Part shown: positions 59,472-64,000 of the stretch, piece after piece
How the letters are laid out: each line of letters begins with the position of its first letter
Numbering within the stretch: the stretch's first letter is position 1
Source: Pacificispira sp033344895
GTDB taxonomy: Bacteria; Pseudomonadota; Alphaproteobacteria; UBA8366; Aestuariispiraceae
NCBI GenBank assembly: GCA_965229685.1
Contig: OZ245920.1
Coordinates: 1,302,001 to 1,366,000, forward strand
Reading direction: 5' to 3'
Length of the DNA stretch: 64,000 nucleotides
The notes under the pieces: model-generated
The model's input: the letters and a program-made list of their open reading frames with translations, nothing else
Database searches by the model: none
What the model was told of the DNA's origin: nothing
Translations under genes and position numbers: made by a program

Positions 59472-60041
59472 ATGATCTCCGAGATGGATTTCCATACCGA
59501 CACGGGGCGGCGGTGTCTGGACCTGGCCGCAACGCTGGGTGATCGCTTCGGCTCCCCACTCGAGCGCCTGGTAGAACCGGAGTCGCTGGCCGAATGGTTT
59601 GCATCGGTCGCGGGGAGTCCGTTGCCGGCGAAGGTGACGTCCGAGGATCTTGCCACCGTACGGAACCTCAGGGACAGCATCGGGCGTGTCGCGGATGCGC
59701 TGTATGACAATCAGGCGCCCGACGTAAACGACATCGCGCGCATCAACGACCATGCGGCGACCTTCCCGTCACCGCCGCGCCTGGCGTTGGATGGTCGAAG
59801 TGTGATGGCGTCGGAAGACACGACACTGGAGGCCGTGCTGGGCGAAATCGCGCGCGACGCGATCGACCTGCTGAGCGGTCCCGACTTCGCCAAGGTGAAG
59901 CGCTGTGCAGCGGAGGATTGTTCGGTCCTGTTCGTCGACTACTCGCGACCGGGCAAGCGACGCTGGTGCAGCATGTCGCGATGCGGCAATCGGGCGAAGA
60001 AGCGGGCCTACAATGCGCGCCAAAAGCCGTCCGACGATTGA
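59472..60041 (+). CDS. CGNR zinc-finger transcriptional regulator
   Basis: A 189-residue protein. The C-terminal zinc finger has the family signature C-A-A-E-D-C followed by CSMSRCGNRAKKRAYNARQ (CGNR motif), and the N-terminal part (about 1-125) is the ABATE-type ligand-sensing domain. Such proteins are regulators with a C-terminal DNA-binding finger. GAGG precedes the ATG. It is divergent from the dehalogenase-like gene, with two operator copies between, so it probably controls that gene and itself. Confidence 0.88.
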   Translation: MISEMDFHTDTGRRCLDLAATLGDRFGSPLERLVEPESLAEWFASVAGSPLPAKVTSEDLATVRNLRDSIGRVADALYDNQAPDVNDIARINDHAATFPSPPRLALDGRSVMASEDTTLEAVLGEIARDAIDLLSGPDFAKVKRCAAEDCSVLFVDYSRPGKRRWCSMSRCGNRAKKRAYNARQKPSDD

Positions 60042-60051
60042 TCCCTGAGGG

Positions 60052-60732
60052 TCAGAACGTCTCCACCCATGGGCGCAGTTCGACTTCCCAGGTCCAGGCG
60101 CTGCGGTGTTGCCGGTGCAGGTTCAGATAGGATCTGGCTATCGCATCCGGAGACAGGAAGCGGTCGTCGTCGGAGGAGCGGCTGTCGCTGGCGATGGCGC
60201 CATCAATGACGAAGTGTCCGACATGGATGCCCTTGGGCTGCAGTTCGCGGGCCATGGATTGGCACAGGCCGCGCAATCCGAACTTGCCCATCGCGAAGGT
60301 GGAGGAGTTGGCATAGCCCTTCACGCTGGCCGAAGCGCCGGTAAACAGGATCGATCCACTGCCGCGCGGCAGCATGCGTCGTGCCGCCTCCCGTCCGACA
60401 ACGAAACCGCCGAAACAGGTAATCTCGATCGCTTCTTTGACCTCGGCAGGGTCCAGTTCGTGAACGCCGCCGCGCACCCGTTTCGACGGGTTGAAGACGA
60501 CGAGGTCGGGTATGCGGGGCAGGGCGTCGAACACGGCTGCCACTGCCGCGGGGTCGGTGGCGTCGCAGCGATGGGCCGTCGCCCCGGTCTCATCGCACAG
60601 GCCGGTGAGCTTATCCGGATCGCGCGCCGCGAGATGCACCGCCATGCCGTCCTGCGCGCATAGCCGTGCCAGGGACGCGCTCAGCCCCGATCCGGCACCT
60701 ACGATCAAGGCGGTTTCCTGTTGGTCGGTCAT
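60052..60732 (-). CDS. SDR-family protein with Phe in place of the catalytic Tyr
   Basis: A 226-residue Rossmann-fold protein with the N-terminal GAGSGLSASLARLCAQDG cofactor region, CDATDPAAV and a core helix SILFTGASASVKGYANSSTFAMGKFGL. The Y-x-x-x-K catalytic motif reads F-x-x-x-K (in TFAMGK), so classical oxidoreduction is doubtful. AAGGA precedes the ATG at 60732, better than one at 60741. It is convergent with the CGNR gene, 10 bases apart. Function unknown. Confidence 0.78.
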   Translation of the reverse strand: MTDQQETALIVGAGSGLSASLARLCAQDGMAVHLAARDPDKLTGLCDETGATAHRCDATDPAAVAAVFDALPRIPDLVVFNPSKRVRGGVHELDPAEVKEAIEITCFGGFVVGREAARRMLPRGSGSILFTGASASVKGYANSSTFAMGKFGLRGLCQSMARELQPKGIHVGHFVIDGAIASDSRSSDDDRFLSPDAIARSYLNLHRQHRSAWTWEVELRPWVETF

Positions 60733-60808
60733 GGGCGGCATCCTTTCGCGCAAGGGAGAGTGTGACCCTCTGATAGCTGGGGTCACTGCTTCCCGGCGCA
60801 AGGCCTAA

Positions 60809-61582
60809 TCATCCGGCCGATCCGGTTTCCGCTCGGAAGTGAATGGCCAGTTCCTCCATGGCCCGGAAATAGGGGGCGGGCCCGAAGCTGACGCGACCAA
60901 CGCCCAGGTCGGCAAGAGCGGCAAGGTCCGGTGCGTCGCCCATTTTCAGCACATTGACCGGCAGCGGACTGGCGTCGCAGATTTCCCGAATGCCATCGGG
61001 GTCGACGAGGCCCGGCACAAAGAAGCCACTGGCCCCGGCATCCGCATAGGCTTGTGCGCGTGCCTTTGCCTCCGGGATCATGTCGGGGTGTCGGCCTTTG
61101 TCCTTCTGCCGCAGAAACAGGTCCGTTCGGGCATTCAGGAAGGCAGGCAGTCCCATGGCGTCAGCGGCTTTCCGAAGGGCTGAAATCCGCGCGGCCTGCC
61201 GCTCGATGGGGTATAGCCCGTTGCCTCCGACCACCTGGTCTTCGAAGTTGACGCCGATAACGCCTGTCTCCAGCAAGGCCGAAAAGTTCGCCGCGACCGG
61301 TTCCGGTTCTTCGGCATAGCCGCCTTCGAAATCGATGGTCACCGGAACGTCGACCGCAGCCGCGATACGGCGCGCGATCCCGAAAAGCGTCTCAAGCGGA
61401 AGTGCCTCGCCGTCCGGGTAGCCCTGCGCAGCCGCCACAGACCAGCTTCCGGTCGCCACGGCTGGGGCGCCGGCATCGACAACCGCCTTCGCGCTTCCGG
61501 CATCCCAGATATTGTAAAGGATGACAGGGCGGCCCTTTACATGCAGGGCCTGAAACTGACGCGCCTTATCCACTTGCGACAC
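60809..61582 (-). CDS. Isocitrate lyase/PEP mutase superfamily protein
   Basis: A 257-residue TIM-barrel protein of the isocitrate lyase/phosphoenolpyruvate mutase superfamily. NIWDAGSAKAVVDAGAPAVATGSWSVAAAQG is the N-terminal barrel part (core NIWDAGSAKAV), DFEGGYAEEPEPV and NFEDQV carry the metal-binding acidic residues. Related proteins are oxaloacetate decarboxylases, 2-methylisocitrate lyases or carboxyvinyl-carboxyphosphonate mutases; the exact reaction is not visible. It lies 76 bases upstream of the atypical SDR gene on the same strand and may be co-transcribed with it. Confidence 0.82.
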   Translation of the reverse strand: MSQVDKARQFQALHVKGRPVILYNIWDAGSAKAVVDAGAPAVATGSWSVAAAQGYPDGEALPLETLFGIARRIAAAVDVPVTIDFEGGYAEEPEPVAANFSALLETGVIGVNFEDQVVGGNGLYPIERQAARISALRKAADAMGLPAFLNARTDLFLRQKDKGRHPDMIPEAKARAQAYADAGASGFFVPGLVDPDGIREICDASPLPVNVLKMGDAPDLAALADLGVGRVSFGPAPYFRAMEELAIHFRAETGSAG

Positions 61583-61705
61583 GGTGTGGTTCCTTTCCCG
61601 GGAGAGTGCATCAAGCGCACCGACCTTGCATGGATGGCTGCTATCGCGCGATGTGCCTGAGGATCACACGTTCAGACATTATCCCGCGCGGATATTCAAC
61701 CGAAA

Positions 61706-62671
61706 TCAGACGACCCGGCTGGGGAGCGGACGGCCGGAGAAATGCGCAGCCAGATTGTCCAGGCATCGAAACCCCATGTCGTTGCGGGTCTCGACAGTGG
61801 CCGATCCGATATGGGGCAGCAGAAACGCGTTGGGCAGGTCCAGGTACCGTGGGTCCAGCTTCGGTTCGCCGGTAAAGACATCCAGGCCGGCGGCAAAGAC
61901 CTTGCCGGACTTCAGGGCCTCGATCAGATCGTCATCCACCACGACCGGCCCGCGCGCGGTGTTGGCGACAACCGCGCCATCCGGCAGCAGGGCGATCCGC
62001 TCGGCATTCAGCCAGTGGTGCGTTTCGGGCGTCAACGGGCAGGTTAGGGCCAGGAAGTCGCATTGCGGCAGCATCTCCGCTGCATCCGCATAAAATGCGG
62101 CACCCTGGTCGTCGGGTGACTTCAGGCGGCGGCGGTTGTGGTACATCACCGACATCCCGAAGCCCTGCGCGCGGCGGGCAACCGCCTGGCCGATCCGCCC
62201 CATGCCGACGATACCGAGGCGCTTCCCGGACATGTGCACGCCCAGCATGTCACGCGGAGCCCAGCGGCCCCAACGCCCCTGGCGCAGAACGCGTTCCGAA
62301 TCCTGCGCCATCCGTGCCGCGCCCAGCAAACACAGAATCGTGGTGTCGGCCGTTGCGTCGGTCAGCACATCGGGCGTGTTGGTGACGATCAGCCCCCGTG
62401 CTTTCGCGGCCTCCAGGTCGATATGGTCGCAGCCGACGGAAAAGGTCGCGAGAATCTCCACGCTTTCGGGCAGCCGCGCGATGGTGTCCGCGTCCATCCT
62501 TTCGGTCGGGCTGCAGATAATCGCCCGGCAGTCGTCGGCCGCATTGATTACGGCGTCGCTGTCCAGAGGCTGGTCCTCCGCATTGGAAACGGCGTCGAAC
62601 TCGGCATGGAAACGGGTTTCGACGGCTTCGGGCATCAGACGGGTGGCCAGCACTCTCGGTCGAACGGACAT
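61706..62671 (-). CDS. D-isomer-specific 2-hydroxyacid dehydrogenase (glyoxylate/hydroxypyruvate reductase-like)
   Basis: A 321-residue NAD(P)-dependent dehydrogenase. The NAD-binding motif is GIVGMGRIGQAVARR, and the catalytic Arg, Glu and His lie in VANTARGPVV, LDVFTGEPKLD and LLPHIGSATVETR. The substrate-binding domain holds SVGCDHIDLEAAKARG. GGGGAG precedes the ATG at 62671. Likely substrates are glyoxylate, hydroxypyruvate or other 2-keto acids; the exact one is not seen. Transcribed alone. Confidence 0.92.
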   Translation of the reverse strand: MSVRPRVLATRLMPEAVETRFHAEFDAVSNAEDQPLDSDAVINAADDCRAIICSPTERMDADTIARLPESVEILATFSVGCDHIDLEAAKARGLIVTNTPDVLTDATADTTILCLLGAARMAQDSERVLRQGRWGRWAPRDMLGVHMSGKRLGIVGMGRIGQAVARRAQGFGMSVMYHNRRRLKSPDDQGAAFYADAAEMLPQCDFLALTCPLTPETHHWLNAERIALLPDGAVVANTARGPVVVDDDLIEALKSGKVFAAGLDVFTGEPKLDPRYLDLPNAFLLPHIGSATVETRNDMGFRCLDNLAAHFSGRPLPSRVV

Positions 62672-62879
62672 CAGGAAACTCCCCAGACAAAATGACATTG
62701 GCGCGCAGCTTATGCCGACGCCGCAGCGCGGAACATGTACGGCAGCGACAGGAATGCCAACATATTGACTGGATTCAAGGAGCTTCGTATCGTTGCCCCA
62801 CTGGGGCATGCGATCGCCCCGTGAGGCGTCAGCCCAAGAGTCGCGTCCTGTGAACCCTGAATGGAAGGGAGGACGTGTT

Positions 62880-63701
62880 ATGGCGTCTCCGACTGAAATT
62901 ACAGCAGCCCAATTGTCCAAACTCATCGGCCTGCCGAATTGTCCGGCGCTGATTGATATCCGAATAGACGAAGATTTCGCGGCGCGCCCGCGCCTCATGC
63001 CCGGAGCGAGACGGCGCCGTCACACGGATGTCCAATCGTGGCTGTCCGACTATGCGGGGCGGAAATGTGTCGTCATCTGTCACAAGGGTAAGAAACTCAG
63101 CCAGGGCGTCGCGGCCCTGATGCGCACGGAAGGCATCGAGGCGGAGACTCTGGAGGGCGGAGCCGTCGCCTGGATCGAGGCCGGCCTGCCGACGATCAAC
63201 CCGGCATGTCTTCCGGATCGCGATGCCAGGGGAAGAACGCTGTGGGTCACCCGGGCGCGGCCCAAGGTCGATCGGGTCGCTTGTCCCTGGCTGATCCGCC
63301 GGTTCGTCGATCCGGACGCGGCCTTCCTGTTCGTATCCCCGGCGGAGGTCATGGATGTCGCGGACCGGTTTTCGGCCGAGCCGTTCGACCTGGAAGGCGT
63401 ATTCTGGAGCCATCGCGGCGAGGAATGCACCTTCGATACGATGCTGCGAGAGTTTGAACTGGTGCATCCGGCGCTGCAGCATCTTGCCGTCATCGTCCGC
63501 GGTGCGGATACCGCCCGTCCGGACCTCGCCCCGGAGTGTGCAGGTCTGCTGGCGGCGTCGCTTGGACTGTCCCGAATGTACAGGGACGACCTGCAGCAGC
63601 TGGACGCCGCATTGGGGGTCTATGACGCGTTCTACCGCTGGTGCCGCGACGCCACGGACGAAGGTCATGACTGGCCCATGCGGACGGGAGGCGGCAAATG
63701 A
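62880..63701 (+). CDS. chrB: Rhodanese/ChrB-domain chromate resistance protein
   Basis: A 273-residue protein with an N-terminal rhodanese-like domain (active-site Cys67 in VVICHKGKKLSQGVAAL) fused to a C-terminal ChrB domain (WVTRARPKVDRVACPWLIRRFVDPDAAFLFV core, TFDTMLREFELVHPALQHLAVIVRGAD). ChrB proteins regulate or assist chromate transporters. GGAGG precedes the ATG. It overlaps the chrA gene by four bases, the chrB-chrA pair of chromate resistance. The rhodanese domain is an accessory fusion whose sulphur acceptor is unknown. Confidence 0.86.
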   Translation: MASPTEITAAQLSKLIGLPNCPALIDIRIDEDFAARPRLMPGARRRRHTDVQSWLSDYAGRKCVVICHKGKKLSQGVAALMRTEGIEAETLEGGAVAWIEAGLPTINPACLPDRDARGRTLWVTRARPKVDRVACPWLIRRFVDPDAAFLFVSPAEVMDVADRFSAEPFDLEGVFWSHRGEECTFDTMLREFELVHPALQHLAVIVRGADTARPDLAPECAGLLAASLGLSRMYRDDLQQLDAALGVYDAFYRWCRDATDEGHDWPMRTGGGK

Positions 63702-64000
63702 CGCAGATCGCAACGTCCGATCGGATCGGAACTGTCGAGAACTCGGCGCCGGCTTTCGGAGAGGCCGCCCGGATGTGGTTCAGGATCGGCTGTCTGTCTT
63801 TTGGCGGACCGGCCGGACAGATAGCTCTGATGCACAGGGAAGTGGTGGAAATGCGGCGGTGTATCGACGAGCGTCGCTTCCTACACGCGCTCAATTTCTG
63901 TTCCCTGCTCCCCGGGCCGGAGGCACAGCAGCTTGCCACCTATCTTGGCTGGTTGATTCATGGCGCGCGCGGCGGATGGATCGCGGGCCTTGCCTTCATC
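63698..64000 (+). CDS. chrA: Chromate transporter ChrA, partial
   Basis: This frame runs off the right edge. The first 101 residues contain CLSFGGPAGQIALMHREVVE and RRFLHALNFCSLLPGPEAQQLATYLGWLIHGARGGWIAGLAF, the CHR-domain signature of ChrA, a membrane antiporter that exports chromate. Its ATG overlaps the chrB stop by four bases, so the two are co-translated. The rest of the gene lies outside the window. Confidence 0.93.
   Translation, partial: MTQIATSDRIGTVENSAPAFGEAARMWFRIGCLSFGGPAGQIALMHREVVEMRRCIDERRFLHALNFCSLLPGPEAQQLATYLGWLIHGARGGWIAGLAFI

Noticed and set aside
1..64000. CRISPR arrays, insertion sequences, prophage, tRNA and rRNA genes
   Set aside because: No regularly spaced repeats, transposase or integrase frames, or tRNA-like cloverleaves were seen in the gaps between genes.

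Overview
The window is one contiguous stretch of a GC-rich, coding-dense alphaproteobacterial chromosome. A ChpT phosphotransferase, a CheA-CheY-CheB-CheR operon, DUF3553 and DUF2794 proteins, an alr-mlaE-mlaF cluster, a purF-cvpA pair and perfect TTAA-N7-TTAA (CtrA-type) boxes point to Alphaproteobacteria, probably a Rhodospirillales-like group. A DddP-like protein and a fluoroacetate-dehalogenase-like enzyme would fit a marine or coastal lifestyle, but that is inference. I saw no insertion sequence, prophage, CRISPR array, tRNA or rRNA.

Layout. 1-0.8 kb: truncated NuoE/FdsG-type subunit and a DUF3553 protein. 0.9-7 kb: chpT, cheA (Hpt-kinase-CheW-CheW-receiver), cheY, cheB, cheR, with no separate cheW. 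7-15 kb: two nitroreductases, rhomboid protease, acetyltransferase, a fused CoA-transferase divergent from an acyl-CoA ligase, a PPK2 kinase and a metallo-beta-lactamase-fold hydrolase. 15-25 kb: DUF2794, lipoproteins, thioredoxin-like protein, YfgM-like TPR protein, bamB, der, then purF, cvpA and radA on the other strand. 25-32 kb: Hpt/pseudo-receiver protein, a glyoxalase-related protein, mlaF-mlaE-alr, a TetR/SDR/MFS module and a DUF1194 protein. 33-38.6 kb: dnaB, then a TorT/TorS-like set made of a periplasmic binding protein, a hybrid kinase with receiver and Hpt, and a nearby single-domain receiver. 38.7-41.4 kb: a complete phage-shock module (pspABC with divergent pspF, a sigma-54 promoter and a candidate PspF enhancer). 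41.4-44.3 kb: MarR regulator with twin operators and its divergent target, then rpsF-rpsR-rplI with a promoter and a terminator. 44.5-48.3 kb: two proteins of unknown function around an orphan PAS histidine kinase. 48.5-53.2 kb: fabD-fabG-acpP-fabF-mltG. 53.4-56.2 kb: a cyclopropane-synthase-like methyltransferase behind a sigma-54-like site, a membrane protein and a secreted phosphoesterase-like protein. 56.3-64 kb: DddP-like M24 protein, a GGDEF cyclase behind tandem CtrA boxes, a dehalogenase-like hydrolase divergent from a CGNR regulator with two operator copies, an atypical SDR, a PEP-mutase-family protein, a 2-hydroxyacid dehydrogenase, and chrB-chrA running off the end.

The most interesting signals are regulatory: the triple TTAA array upstream of the cyclase, the psp sigma-54/enhancer arrangement, the paired palindromic operators of the MarR and CGNR regulators, and the binding-protein/hybrid-kinase/receiver sensory set. 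On the enzyme side, the DddP-like and fluoroacetate-dehalogenase-like proteins keep the key residues of those families at matching spacing. Function calls are from reading the translated sequence; no database search was possible.
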